Below are positions 40,437 through 50,375 of a DNA stretch of 64,000 nt, in pieces. The notes under the pieces were generated by a model that saw only the letters and a program-made list of their open reading frames with translations, made no database searches and was not told the DNA's origin. The DNA is from Arcobacter nitrofigilis DSM 7299 (GTDB taxonomy: Bacteria > Campylobacterota > Campylobacteria > Campylobacterales > Arcobacteraceae): NCBI RefSeq assembly GCF_000092245.1, contig NC_014166.1, positions 2,356,001 to 2,420,000 on the forward strand. The letters are read 5' to 3'. Within the stretch, counting starts at the first letter, position 1. The number at the start of each line of letters is the position of its first letter. The translations under genes and the position numbers were made by a program.

Positions 40437-41967
40437 AATGTAAGAAATGTCTCTTACCACTGAAATAAAGAGACATACCATACTCATCTGCTGCCTCTAT
40501 AATCTCATCATCTCTAATACTTCCACCTGGTTCAATTACACATTTTACACCGGCTTTATTTGCTTCATCGATACTATCTCTAAAGGGAAAGAATGCTTCA
40601 GATGCTAAAACTGAACCTGTTACATCGATACCTAAATCTTCTGCTTTTCTAAGAGCTGCTTTTGCTGCATCTACTCTACTTGTCATACCCATACCAACTG
40701 CTACCATAGCTGAGTTTTTCACGTATACTACACAGTTTGATTTTGTTAAACTAGCTACTTTGTATGCGATTTCCATATCTTTTACTTCTTGTTCGCTTGC
40801 TTCTCTTTTTGATTTTAGTTCTGAGTTTCTTACCTCATCATCTTCTACTTTATCAGCATCTTGATAAACAAATCCACCATCAACTATTTTGAAGTTGAAA
40901 GCATCGTTTGCCATTTCAAGTTTAGATGTTCCTTGTTTGAATAGTTTGATTCTTTTTTTCTTGTTTAACTCAACTTCAGCTTCAGGAGTAAAGTCAGCTG
41001 CAAATACTACTTCTAGGAAAATTTCATTCATCTTAACAGCTAAGTCTAAATCAACTACACCATTTACTGCTACAACTCCACCAAATGCTGAGATTGGGTC
41101 ACATTTAAGAGCTTCAGTATAGCTTTCTAAAAGTGTATCTTTGATAGCAAATCCACATGGATTTCCGTGTTTTACAATACATACTGCATTGTCATCACCA
41201 AATGCTGATGCTATTTTAGCAGCTCCACTTATATCTCCCATGTTGTTAAAAGATGCTTCACCTTTTAAAGTAATAAATTTATTTGATAGGTGTTTATCAA
41301 ACTCATATAAGGCACCTTTTTGGTGTGGGTTTTCTCCATATCTTGTATCAAATACTTTTTCACCTACGATGAATTGTTTTGCACCCATTCCATTATTGAA
41401 TCTTTTGTTCATGTAGTTTGCAATCATCGCATCATAGGCAGCTGTATGCTCATATGCTTTTATCATCATATCTCTTCTGAACTCTTGAGTATTTGTGTCA
41501 TTTTTTAGATTATTTAATACTAAGTCATAATCAACAACATCAGTTACAATAATAACAGAATCATGGTTTTTAGCAGCACTTCGCACCATAGCAGGACCAC
41601 CGATATCAATGTTTTCGATAATCTCTTCAAAGTCATCAGTTTTTTCAATAGTTGCTTTAAATGGATACAGGTTTACACATACTAAATCAATACCTTCAAC
41701 ACCTAACTCTTTTGCTTGATCTAAGTGAGATTGTTTGTCTCTTCTATGTAAAATTCCACCATGAATATATGGGTTTAAAGTTTTTACTCTTCCTTCAAAA
41801 CACTCTGGGAATTTTGTAACTTCGTTTGCTTCAATTACTGCTATTCCTGCATTTTGTAAAGCTTTATAAGTACCACCTGTACTAATTATCTCGTAACCTA
41901 ATTTTACTAACTCTTTTGCAAAATTCTCAACACCACTTTTATCGCTAACACTGATTAATGCTCTCAA
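40435..41967 (-). CDS. purH: Bifunctional AICAR formyltransferase/IMP cyclohydrolase
   Basis: It performs the last two steps of IMP synthesis. The 510 residues show the N-terminal cyclohydrolase ([60 protein letters not shown]) and the C-terminal transformylase with catalytic Lys-His in [13 protein letters not shown] (about residue 265) and [12 protein letters not shown]-like [14 protein letters not shown]. The start codon appears to be TTG with GAGGAA upstream. Standard length, complete. Apparently monocistronic. Confidence 0.97.
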   Translation of the reverse strand: MRALISVSDKSGVENFAKELVKLGYEIISTGGTYKALQNAGIAVIEANEVTKFPECFEGRVKTLNPYIHGGILHRRDKQSHLDQAKELGVEGIDLVCVNLYPFKATIEKTDDFEEIIENIDIGGPAMVRSAAKNHDSVIIVTDVVDYDLVLNNLKNDTNTQEFRRDMMIKAYEHTAAYDAMIANYMNKRFNNGMGAKQFIVGEKVFDTRYGENPHQKGALYEFDKHLSNKFITLKGEASFNNMGDISGAAKIASAFGDDNAVCIVKHGNPCGFAIKDTLLESYTEALKCDPISAFGGVVAVNGVVDLDLAVKMNEIFLEVVFAADFTPEAEVELNKKKRIKLFKQGTSKLEMANDAFNFKIVDGGFVYQDADKVEDDEVRNSELKSKREASEQEVKDMEIAYKVASLTKSNCVVYVKNSAMVAVGMGMTSRVDAAKAALRKAEDLGIDVTGSVLASEAFFPFRDSIDEANKAGVKCVIEPGGSIRDDEIIEAADEYGMSLYFSGKRHFLH

Positions 41968-42125
41968 ATTAATTCCTCTGTTATTTATAATTTTCGCAGA
42001 TTATACAAAAAAAGTAATTAGTAGTTGCTTTTAAAAAAACTGTATAATTTATATACAAATTTTACACTTACTAATCTTTGTTTTTTGATACTATTTTTCT
42101 CATATGTTACATTAGGAAGTTACTT

Positions 42126-43943
42126 ATGAACAATATGGATTTATTATGGATTTTACTTTGCGGATTTTTAGTATTTATGATGCAACTTGGCTTTGCACTT
42201 GTTGAAACGGGAACGGTAAGAACTAAAAATACTATCAATGTAGCCATGAAAAATCTTATTGATACTGTATTTAGTATAATTTTCTTTTGGATTATTGGCT
42301 TTGGAATAATGTTTGGAACTGATAATTTCGGACTTATTGGACATAATAAATTTCTAATTGATGGATTAGACTTGGAAGAAAATGCTATATTCTTCTTCCA
42401 AGCGATGTTTGCAGCAACTGCCATAACAATCATTTCAGGGGCAGTTGCGGAGAGAATAAAATTTACAAGTTACATTGTAGTTTCTATAATAGTATCTGCG
42501 ATTATCTATCCAATATTTGGACATTGGGCATGGAATGATACTGGTTGGTTAAAAGAGCTTGGATTTATCGATTTTGCAGGTTCAACTGTTGTACACTCAC
42601 TTGGAGCTTGGATTGGATTAGCAGGAACAATCGTTTTAGGTCCAAGACTTGGTAAATTTAAAAAGAATGGAAAAATAAAATATTTTGCTCCTAGTAACCA
42701 CAACTTTATCGTATTTGGTGTATTTATTCTATTTTTTGCTTGGTTTGGCTTCAATGCAGGAAGTCTTTTAAAATTTAACTTTTCTGTAACTTCTATATTG
42801 TTAAATACACTTTTATCAGCTGTTTTTGGTGGATTTGGTGCTTGGACTATAACTTTATATAATAAAGAGAAAGTAGATGTTGAATTATTTAGTTTTGGTA
42901 TTATTGCCGGACTAGTAGGGATTACAGCTGGATGTTATGAATTAACTATTGCACAATCTGCATTTGTAGGTTTTGTATCTGCTTATGTGATGCACTATGG
43001 TGACCAATTTTTAGTAAAAAAACTTAAAATAGACGATCCTCTAAGCGTCGTTAGTATACATGGTTTTGCAGGAGTTTGGGGGACAATTGCTGTTGGGATA
43101 TTAGGGAAACTTCCAGAAAACTTCACTAGAGTTCACTTTATTTATGTACAAACCTTAGGTGTAGTAGTTGCTTTTGTTTTTGCATTTAGTTTAGGTCTTA
43201 TTTTATTTTACTTTTTGTTTAGAATAAACCTTTTAAGAGTTAGTAAAAAACATGAAGTTTTAGGATTAAATAGAAGTGAACATAATGCAAAACTTCCTTG
43301 GGTTGATACCATTGAAAGTATTGTAAATATAATGAAAACTGGAAATCTTCAGAAAAAGATTCATGAAGAAAGAGATACAGAAGTAGGAATTGTAGCTAAG
43401 TTTTTTAATCACCTTTTAGTGATTTTAAGGGATAAAAATGCAAAACTTACTACTTCAAATAACAACTTAAGAACAAAAGCTTATTATGATGCCTTAACAG
43501 GTATTCATAATAGAAGAGGACTATATGAAAGAATTAAAGACAAAATTTTAAATCCTAATTATTGTCTTGCTATATTAGATATAGACAAATTTAAATTAGT
43601 AAATGATACTTATGGACATGATGTTGGAGATGAGATTTTAAAAGAGTTAGCAAATTCTGTTTCAAAAAAAATAAGACAAAATGATATTTTTGCAAGATGG
43701 GGTGGTGAAGAGTTTATATTATTACTAAAAACAAAAGATTTACAAGTTGCTGAAAATATTGCAGAGAAGCTTAGAATTGATATATCAAAAACTGAATTTC
43801 CTACTGTAAAACATATAACTGCATCTTTTGGAATAAGTAGTTTCAAAAACTCAGAACAAAGCTTCGAGGAAGTATTCAAAAACGCAGATAAAGCTCTATA
43901 CCAAGCAAAAGAAAATGGAAGGAATAGAGTATTTACCTTTTAA
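42126..43943 (+). CDS. Ammonium transporter-diguanylate cyclase fusion (Amt-GGEEF)
   Basis: The ATG at 42126 (605 aa) has AGGAAG upstream; a longer frame from 42078 has none. Residues 1-395 are an Amt channel with eleven helices: LGFALVETGTVRTKNT near 21, and both pore histidines, His157 in STVVHSLGAW and His312 in VVSIHGFAGVWG. A linker (about 400-460) resembles a HAMP or coiled coil. Residues 465-605 are a GGEEF domain with intact ARWGGEEF (near 526) and I-site RQND five residues before. It is probably an ammonium sensor that sets cyclic di-GMP. No glnK is adjacent. Confidence 0.93.
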   Translation: MNNMDLLWILLCGFLVFMMQLGFALVETGTVRTKNTINVAMKNLIDTVFSIIFFWIIGFGIMFGTDNFGLIGHNKFLIDGLDLEENAIFFFQAMFAATAITIISGAVAERIKFTSYIVVSIIVSAIIYPIFGHWAWNDTGWLKELGFIDFAGSTVVHSLGAWIGLAGTIVLGPRLGKFKKNGKIKYFAPSNHNFIVFGVFILFFAWFGFNAGSLLKFNFSVTSILLNTLLSAVFGGFGAWTITLYNKEKVDVELFSFGIIAGLVGITAGCYELTIAQSAFVGFVSAYVMHYGDQFLVKKLKIDDPLSVVSIHGFAGVWGTIAVGILGKLPENFTRVHFIYVQTLGVVVAFVFAFSLGLILFYFLFRINLLRVSKKHEVLGLNRSEHNAKLPWVDTIESIVNIMKTGNLQKKIHEERDTEVGIVAKFFNHLLVILRDKNAKLTTSNNNLRTKAYYDALTGIHNRRGLYERIKDKILNPNYCLAILDIDKFKLVNDTYGHDVGDEILKELANSVSKKIRQNDIFARWGGEEFILLLKTKDLQVAENIAEKLRIDISKTEFPTVKHITASFGISSFKNSEQSFEEVFKNADKALYQAKENGRNRVFTF

Positions 43944-44126
43944 ATTAAGCTTAAAAAATCTGATATCATATTAATCGTATTTATGCTATACTAACAACTA
44001 CTAGCACAAATTTACTACTTAAAAAACAACTATTTATTAGCTGTAATATTCATTCAAAATGGTATTTACTACCAATATTACCCTAAGCAAAAGTTTTAAA
44101 TTACTGAAAACAAAAGGGAAAAACAC

Positions 44127-45119
44127 GTGAAAATTGAGATTATAACTGCTGAAAATGAAAAGCTAAAAGAGAATGGCTTTGGTTCTTTAGCTGTTTGCAC
44201 AAATATATTAAATACTTTGAAAGTTACATATGATAATACAAGAATGAATATCTGCAAAAGTGAAGAAGACTTAGAAAAAGTACTAAAAAGAAGACCTGAC
44301 TTAGTTATTTTGGCAGTTAAATATATTGAACTAAGAAATAAATCCAATATTTTGTTGTGTGATTATTTTAAAAAGCATAATATAAACTACACAGGATGTG
44401 AAAAAGATGTATTAAAATATGATTCTAATAAAGTTCTTGCAAAATCATTCTTAAGAAGAAAAGGCATAAATACAGCAGACTATTTTATAGCTATGCCTAA
44501 AGAGTACAAAGAAAAAGAGTTTCCCTTAGAATTTCCAGTTTTTTTAAAGCCTGTAAATACTTCAAATAGTTATGGAATAGATGAGTTTTCATTGGCTAAT
44601 AATTTTAAAGAATATGAAAGCAAAATATTATCTTTATATACTCAATTTAAAGAACCAATTTTAGTAGAAAAGTATCTTGATGGAAGAGAATTTACAGTTG
44701 CTATTATAAAAAAAGATGAAAAGGAACTATTAGTAAGTGCAATAGAAATATTAGCTCCCCTTTCAAATTCTGGAAACAATATTTTAAGTGAAAAAGTAAA
44801 AAGAGAAAATAGTGAAAAACTCTTAATTATTGAAGATACTCTTCTTAAAAATAAAATCGAAAAAATAGCCCAAGACTCTTTTATGTATTTAGATATAAGG
44901 GATTATGGAAGAATTGATATTAAAATGAATAAAGTTGGTGAATGTTTTTTTCTCGAAGCTAATTTAATCCCTGGAATGAATGAAAGAACTGATTATTTTC
45001 CAAGAGCATTTAAACTAACCCAAGATTTAAATTATGATAATATACTAGAGATGATGGTTGAAAGTGCTATCCAAAGAGTTTCTGTAATAAATACTAATAA
45101 TATTGATACTGTTAATTAA
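44127..45119 (+). CDS. D-alanine-D-alanine ligase-like ATP-grasp protein
   Basis: The 330 residues carry an ATP-grasp ligase: DSNKVLAKSFLRRKGINTADYF (about 93-114), the phosphate-binding FPVFLKPVNTSNSYGIDEFS, the VEKYLDGREFTVAII strand and the Mg site RIDIKMNKVGECFFLEANLIPGM. These match the Ddl C-terminal domain. The N-terminal part is divergent and lacks the HG(x)xGEDG motif of true Ddl, so this is probably a paralog joining other amino acids or peptides. It stands alone, convergent with a membrane-protein gene. Confidence 0.78.
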   Translation: MKIEIITAENEKLKENGFGSLAVCTNILNTLKVTYDNTRMNICKSEEDLEKVLKRRPDLVILAVKYIELRNKSNILLCDYFKKHNINYTGCEKDVLKYDSNKVLAKSFLRRKGINTADYFIAMPKEYKEKEFPLEFPVFLKPVNTSNSYGIDEFSLANNFKEYESKILSLYTQFKEPILVEKYLDGREFTVAIIKKDEKELLVSAIEILAPLSNSGNNILSEKVKRENSEKLLIIEDTLLKNKIEKIAQDSFMYLDIRDYGRIDIKMNKVGECFFLEANLIPGMNERTDYFPRAFKLTQDLNYDNILEMMVESAIQRVSVINTNNIDTVN

Positions 45120-45125
45120 AGAGTA

Positions 45126-45836
45126 TTAAGAATGTCTATTAAAAGTTGATTTATTAGGATCACTTAAAAATTCATAACCATTATACATTGTATAAATACC
45201 AAATATAATTACTAAAATTGCAGCTATACTAATAAAAAGATTTCTTAGGGCTATTTGTTTAAAAATTCCTACAAAAAACCCTAATGAAAACATTGCAGGG
45301 ATTGTACTTAAACCAAAAATAAACATAACAAAAGCACCCCATAAAGCACTTCCTGTACTAGCAGCTGTTATTGCAAAAACATAAACAAAACCACAAGGTA
45401 GAAGCCCATTTAACATACCCAATAAATAAAAACTGATAAAACTATTTGAACCTAATAATTTACGAAAAGTTTGTTGATAAATTTTTGATTTTGAAACTGA
45501 GTGCTCTATGCTTGTTAGAAATTTTAATTTACCACTTAAAGATAATCCAACTAAAATCATCAGAAAACCAGTAAATAAAAGTAATATACCATTTGTAGTA
45601 TGATTAAAAGTTACAACACTACCAAAATATCCAAAAATAAAACCCAATATTGTATAAGTTGAAACTCTTCCAAGAACATATAAGATATGAGATAAAGATT
45701 GTTTTACTTTACTCCAAGAGTTATCTATCTTTGTACTTGAATATGCGATAACTATTCCTCCACACATTCCAACACAGTGTCCAAATGAACCCAAAAAGGC
45801 AATTGCTATTATAGTTATTATGCTTATATTTTCCAT
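45126..45836 (-). CDS. DsbD/TauE-like membrane protein (GHCxGMCGG family)
   Basis: The 236-residue protein has six to seven helices and begins with LGSFGHCVGMCGGIVIAYS, the cysteine motif of the sulfite-exporter TauE/SafE-like (DsbD_2, CcoH/CcdA-related) family. The second half has the matching LLGMLNGLLPCGFVYVFAITAASTGSALWGAFVMFIFGLSTIPAMF repeat. In Campylobacterota such proteins often accompany cbb3 oxidase assembly and are thought to handle copper or thiol electrons. No oxidase genes are in the window, so the role is open. Cys20 and Cys24 are the candidate active cysteines. Confidence 0.82.
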   Translation of the reverse strand: MENISIITIIAIAFLGSFGHCVGMCGGIVIAYSSTKIDNSWSKVKQSLSHILYVLGRVSTYTILGFIFGYFGSVVTFNHTTNGILLLFTGFLMILVGLSLSGKLKFLTSIEHSVSKSKIYQQTFRKLLGSNSFISFYLLGMLNGLLPCGFVYVFAITAASTGSALWGAFVMFIFGLSTIPAMFSLGFFVGIFKQIALRNLFISIAAILVIIFGIYTMYNGYEFLSDPNKSTFNRHS

Positions 45837-45867
45837 TGAGTTCCTAATTGTATTAGATTAGTAGTTT

Positions 45868-45891
45868 AAAAAAAGGCAAAAAGCCTTTTTT
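45868..45891 (-). terminator. Rho-independent terminator of purL
   Basis: On the minus strand AAAAAGGC and GCCTTTTT pair around a TTTTT loop and are followed by further T residues. It begins 2 bases after the purL stop codon. Confidence 0.85.
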
Positions 45892-45892
45892 A

Positions 45893-48103
45893 TTATAAGT
45901 CTTGTTCGATTACTTTTTTAAATTTATTAAAATAAATATCTTTTGCATTTTCTAAAGAGATTGTAACATCATTGATAGAGATTGTATCTCCTCCAACTGT
46001 TCCAATTTTTGTATAAGAGATACCTTTTTCACTTGCTATTTTTGTAAATGCTTCAATATTTTCTTCTTTTACTTCCACAACTGCTCTACTTAAAGATTCA
46101 CAAAAAATATCTTTTGAGTCATTTAATTCAACAGATACATTTACACCTTTGTTTCCAACAACTGCCATTTTAGCAATTGCAACTGCCAATCCTCCAACAT
46201 TTACATCTTTAGCACTTGCTAAAAGTGATGAAGTATTTGCATCAATAACTGTATCCCAAAGTGCTAACTCTTTTTTGAAATCAACTTCTGGGTGAACACC
46301 TGCAACTTTATCATACATTTTTTTCATATATAAAGAAGCTCCAAACTCACCTTTTGTATCACCTAAAAGAAAAAGTGTATTTCCATTTTCTTGTAATCTT
46401 GAAGGTAAAACTCTATTTGCATCTTCATTTACCCCAACCATTGCAATTGAAGGTGTTGGGAAAACTCCAACTCCATTTGTTTCATTATATAAAGATACAT
46501 TTCCACCAATAACTGGAGTTGATAATGCTTTACAAGCTGATTTTATACCTTCACAAGCCATTTTGAACTGCCACATAACTTCTGGATTTTGTGGGTTTCC
46601 AAAGTTAAGACAATCTGTGATTGCTTTTGGTCTTGCTCCACTCATAGCCACATTTCTTCCAGATTCCATAACAGCTGCTGCTGCTCCTAATTCTGGATTG
46701 ATGAAACACAGTCTTGTATTACAATCAGCACTCATAGCAAGAGCTTTACCAGTCTCTTTGATTCTAATTGATGAACCATCTAAACTTCCAGGTCCTTCGA
46801 TTGTATTTGTTTGAACCATAGAATCATATTGAGAATAAACCCAAGATTTATCTACAACTTCCATATCGCTAAACATAGTATCAAAAGCTTCTTGGTTAGA
46901 AATATTTTTATCAAGTTTTATATTCGCAATATCTTTTAAGTATTCAGGTTCTTTTACTGGTCTATCTAATATAGGAGCCTCTTCAGATACTGGTTGAACA
47001 GGAACTTCAGCAACTTTATCTCCATGCCAAAATAATTCCATATTTCCAGTTCCTGTTACTTCTCCAATAACTGCAACATCTAATTCCCATTTTTCAAAGA
47101 TATCAATAATTGCTTGTTCGCAACCTTTTTTAGCACAAATAAGCATTCTCTCTTGTGATTCACTTAACATAAAATCATAAGGAGTCATACCCTCTTCACG
47201 TGCAGGTACTTTATCTAAGTGCATAATCATACCTGAACCACTTCTTCCTGCCATCTCAAATGATGATGAAGTAAGCCCTGCTGCACCCATATCTTGAATA
47301 CCTATGATTAAATCAGTTTTAAATAGCTCTAAACAAGCTTCTAAAAGTAGTTTTTCAGTAAAAGGATCTCCAACTTGTACAGTTGGTCTTTTTGATTCTG
47401 AGTCTTCTGTAAATGAAGCTGATGACATAACTGCTCCACCAAGACCATCTCTTCCAGTTTTACTTCCTACATACATAACAGGATTTCCTAAACCTTCAGC
47501 TTTTCCATAAAAAATTTCATCAGCTTTCGCTAACCCTAAAGTAAAGGCATTTACAAGGTTATTTCCAGCATAACACTCTTCAAAAGTAGTCTCTCCACCA
47601 ATAGTTGGAACTCCCATACAGTTACCATATCCACCAATACCAGCAACTACACCTCTAAGTAAAAATCTATGTTTAGCAGCCGTTTCGCTATCGCCTTCAA
47701 TAGAAGCAAATCTAATAGAATTCATGTTTGCAATTGGTCTTGCTCCCATTGTAAAGACATCTCTTAAAATACCACCAACACCAGTGGCAGCACCTTGATA
47801 AGGCTCAATAAAGCTTGGATGATTGTGTGATTCCATTTTAAAAACAGCTGCATATCCATCACCAATATCAATAACTCCAGCATTTTCTCCTGGACCTTGA
47901 ATAACCCATGGTGCTTTTGTTGGAAAGCCATTTAAATATTTTTTACTAGATTTATACGAACAGTGTTCACTCCACATAGCAGAGAAAACACCAATTTCAA
48001 CGTAGTTTGGTTCTCTTTTTAAAATAGATCTTATGTTTTCTAACTCTTCAAGTGTTAAAGAGTGGGCAAGTGCCAGCTCTTCAGTTGTCATCTCTTTTTG
48101 CAT
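45893..48103 (-). CDS. purL: Phosphoribosylformylglycinamidine synthase subunit PurL
   Basis: The 736-residue protein is the small (Bacillus-type) PurL, which works with PurS and PurQ to make FGAM from FGAR. Signatures: [13 protein letters not shown] near 44, the ATP/substrate site [58 protein letters not shown] near 270 and a second half with [17 protein letters not shown]. Standard length and complete. Neither purS nor purQ is next to it. Terminator at 45868-45891. Confidence 0.97.
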   Translation of the reverse strand: MQKEMTTEELALAHSLTLEELENIRSILKREPNYVEIGVFSAMWSEHCSYKSSKKYLNGFPTKAPWVIQGPGENAGVIDIGDGYAAVFKMESHNHPSFIEPYQGAATGVGGILRDVFTMGARPIANMNSIRFASIEGDSETAAKHRFLLRGVVAGIGGYGNCMGVPTIGGETTFEECYAGNNLVNAFTLGLAKADEIFYGKAEGLGNPVMYVGSKTGRDGLGGAVMSSASFTEDSESKRPTVQVGDPFTEKLLLEACLELFKTDLIIGIQDMGAAGLTSSSFEMAGRSGSGMIMHLDKVPAREEGMTPYDFMLSESQERMLICAKKGCEQAIIDIFEKWELDVAVIGEVTGTGNMELFWHGDKVAEVPVQPVSEEAPILDRPVKEPEYLKDIANIKLDKNISNQEAFDTMFSDMEVVDKSWVYSQYDSMVQTNTIEGPGSLDGSSIRIKETGKALAMSADCNTRLCFINPELGAAAAVMESGRNVAMSGARPKAITDCLNFGNPQNPEVMWQFKMACEGIKSACKALSTPVIGGNVSLYNETNGVGVFPTPSIAMVGVNEDANRVLPSRLQENGNTLFLLGDTKGEFGASLYMKKMYDKVAGVHPEVDFKKELALWDTVIDANTSSLLASAKDVNVGGLAVAIAKMAVVGNKGVNVSVELNDSKDIFCESLSRAVVEVKEENIEAFTKIASEKGISYTKIGTVGGDTISINDVTISLENAKDIYFNKFKKVIEQDL

Positions 48104-48164
48104 TATTAACCTTAAGTTGTTTTATTAATGCGTGATTATAACTAAAGAAGATTTAATAAAAGTT

Positions 48165-49139
48165 TTAACCCTCAGAAAGGATTGAAATTTTCCCCTCTTC
48201 TAGTTGAATATAAAGTTCTTTTATTCCATCATATTGGTAAGAATTTGTTTTATAATGCTCGTCCATAACTATTTTAAACATTTTTTTATTAAATGAGTTT
48301 GGATAAGGCATTATATTTATATTTGAAAATTTAATTGTTTTATCTTCTTTTCTTGAAAAAATATACTCTTTATGTTTTTTAAAAGCATCAAAATTTTGTC
48401 CGTTTGCTCTTTTAAAATCCTTAGAGTAATAAGATAAATATGTATTTGTATCAGATACTCTCCAAGCATCAGTCCAAGAAAAAATAAAAGCTAATACTTC
48501 GCTCATCTCTTTTTTAGTTGTTGGTTCAATATCTTTTTCTGAAATTAATAAAACAGATTCATCATAATTTATACTTTTGTCTAAAGCCACTAAACTTTCA
48601 TTATCAAGGGCAATACAACCTTTTGTATAATCTGATCTACTCTCTTCATATGGCATACCATGAATCCAAATTCCATGACCTTCTTTATTTAAAGACTTAT
48701 CAAAAGTATTAGGATAATTTGTTACTAAGGCTAAAGGACCATAAAATTGATCAAGTTTGGTTAGTTTTCTAGTTAATTTATAAGCTCCAATAGGAGTCTT
48801 TAAATCTCCTTCTAGGAATTTATCACCATCTTTTTCTCCACTAATCATTGTTTGCGTAAGAATTTTTAAAAATTTTTTATCTTCTCTTTTAAAAAGTTCA
48901 AACTTTTTTGATAGTTTATCAGCTACTAAAACATACTTTTTTGACTCATAATATCCATATCTTACATCAATATTTTCTAAATATTTACTCCAATATTTTT
49001 CACTTTTAAGCTGCTTGTCTAACTCTTTTTGTACTTCATCTATTCCCATTGTTCTATATATTGTTACAAAATCAGCCAAAAGATATGTATTAAATAACAC
49101 TAAAACTAAAAACGCAATTTTCTTCAAAAACTTCTCCAA
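48165..49139 (-). CDS. Csd6/Pgp2-like L,D-carboxypeptidase (YkuD fold)
   Basis: The 324-residue periplasmic protein has a signal peptide (about 1-22), an N-terminal helical region, a YkuD catalytic domain (about 65-205) with GHGIWIHGMPYEESRSDYTKGCIAL (His160, Cys175), and a C-terminal NTF2-like domain (about 210-324, FIFSWTDAWRVSDTNTYLSYYS). This three-part plan is that of Helicobacter Csd6 and Campylobacter Pgp2, which trim the peptide stem of peptidoglycan and control helical cell shape. It is divergent from an M23 endopeptidase gene of the same pathway. Confidence 0.87.
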   Translation of the reverse strand: MEKFLKKIAFLVLVLFNTYLLADFVTIYRTMGIDEVQKELDKQLKSEKYWSKYLENIDVRYGYYESKKYVLVADKLSKKFELFKREDKKFLKILTQTMISGEKDGDKFLEGDLKTPIGAYKLTRKLTKLDQFYGPLALVTNYPNTFDKSLNKEGHGIWIHGMPYEESRSDYTKGCIALDNESLVALDKSINYDESVLLISEKDIEPTTKKEMSEVLAFIFSWTDAWRVSDTNTYLSYYSKDFKRANGQNFDAFKKHKEYIFSRKEDKTIKFSNINIMPYPNSFNKKMFKIVMDEHYKTNSYQYDGIKELYIQLEEGKISILSEG

Positions 49140-49203
49140 AATTATATTTAAGGTTGCAATTGTATAATAATACTCTTGATTTTATAATAAAAAGAGAAAC
49201 GAT

Positions 49204-50373
49204 TTGAAGTATTTAATATGCATTTTATTAATAGTGAGTTCACTATTTAGTTTAGAAGTAAAAAAACTGTCTTGGCCAAAGGGTGATACCTTTCTAACAT
49301 TTCTACAAGAAAACAACATAGATAACAAACTTTATTTCAATTTAGAAAGAGAAGACAAAGAATTATGTTCAGAAATTAGAGCCGGTGCTACGTACTATGA
49401 AACAAAAAACGATAAAGGTGAGCTTGTACAAGCTTTAATTGAAGTATCAGAAGAGATACAATTGCAAATTTATAAAGATGGAGATGGTTATAAGTTTTCT
49501 ACTCTTCCAATTATTTTTGATGAAGTTGTTGAAACTGTAACTATTCCTATTACTTCATCACCTTATCAAGATATATTAAATACAACATCAAATAGTGAAT
49601 TAGCAAATGAATTCATTCGAGCATATAGTGGAAGTGTAAACTTTAAATATATGAGGAAAAATGACACTATTACAATAAAATATAGACAAAGAATAAGACT
49701 AGGTCAATATCATGGTACACCAGATATTATATCGGCAGTTGTAAAAATAAGAAATAAAGAATATTTTATATTTAAAAATGAAGATGATGGGAAGTATTAT
49801 AATGAAGCTGGTAAAAGTTTAACCAGCTACTTTTTTAAAATACCACTAACTTATACTCGTATTTCAAGCCCTTTTACAAGAAAAAGATGGCATCCAATAT
49901 TAAAAAGATATAGAGCTCACTTAGGTATTGATTATGCAGCACCAAGAGGAAGAGCTATTCATTCGGCAGCTGATGGAAGAATTGTTTTTAGAGGAAGAAA
50001 AGGTGGATATGGAAATGTTATTGAAATAGTCCATAAAAATGGCTATAAAACTCTTTATGCACACCAAAGTAGATTTAAACCAGGACTTAGAGTAGGAAGT
50101 AGAGTTAGACAAGGACAAACAATAGGTTATGTTGGTACAACAGGTGTTAGTACTGGTCCACATTTACATTTTGGTTTATATAAAAATGGAAGAGCAATAA
50201 ATCCAGCTAAAATGGTAAGAGTAACAAAATCAATATTAAGTGGAAATGCAAAGAAAAAATTCCTTAAATATACAAAAGTATTAGCAAAAGAGCTTGAGGA
50301 AGAAAGAAAAAATCCAACACAAAAAGTTTTGGACTTAAAAGAGATACCAAATAAAAGTTTACTGAAAGTATAA
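49204..50373 (+). CDS. Csd3/Pgp3-like M23 peptidoglycan endopeptidase
   Basis: The 389 residues start at TTG and have a signal peptide (about 1-16), an N-terminal regulatory region (20-210) and an M23 zinc peptidase domain (about 222-345): His239 and Asp243 in RAHLGIDYAAP, His287 in LYAHQS, and HLHFG at 320-324. Csd3/HdpA and Pgp3 of Helicobacter and Campylobacter are D,D-endopeptidase/carboxypeptidases needed for helical shape. The terminal 50 residues are a charged tail. mgtE starts 2 bases downstream. Confidence 0.87.
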   Translation: MKYLICILLIVSSLFSLEVKKLSWPKGDTFLTFLQENNIDNKLYFNLEREDKELCSEIRAGATYYETKNDKGELVQALIEVSEEIQLQIYKDGDGYKFSTLPIIFDEVVETVTIPITSSPYQDILNTTSNSELANEFIRAYSGSVNFKYMRKNDTITIKYRQRIRLGQYHGTPDIISAVVKIRNKEYFIFKNEDDGKYYNEAGKSLTSYFFKIPLTYTRISSPFTRKRWHPILKRYRAHLGIDYAAPRGRAIHSAADGRIVFRGRKGGYGNVIEIVHKNGYKTLYAHQSRFKPGLRVGSRVRQGQTIGYVGTTGVSTGPHLHFGLYKNGRAINPAKMVRVTKSILSGNAKKKFLKYTKVLAKELEEERKNPTQKVLDLKEIPNKSLLKV

Positions 50374-50375
50374 AT

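Noticed and set aside
45126-45836. Assigning the GHCxGMCGG membrane protein as a sulfite exporter
   Set aside because: The TauE/SafE-like name covers many unrelated roles; the cysteine motif and lineage context suggest metal or thiol handling, so no transport substrate was claimed.
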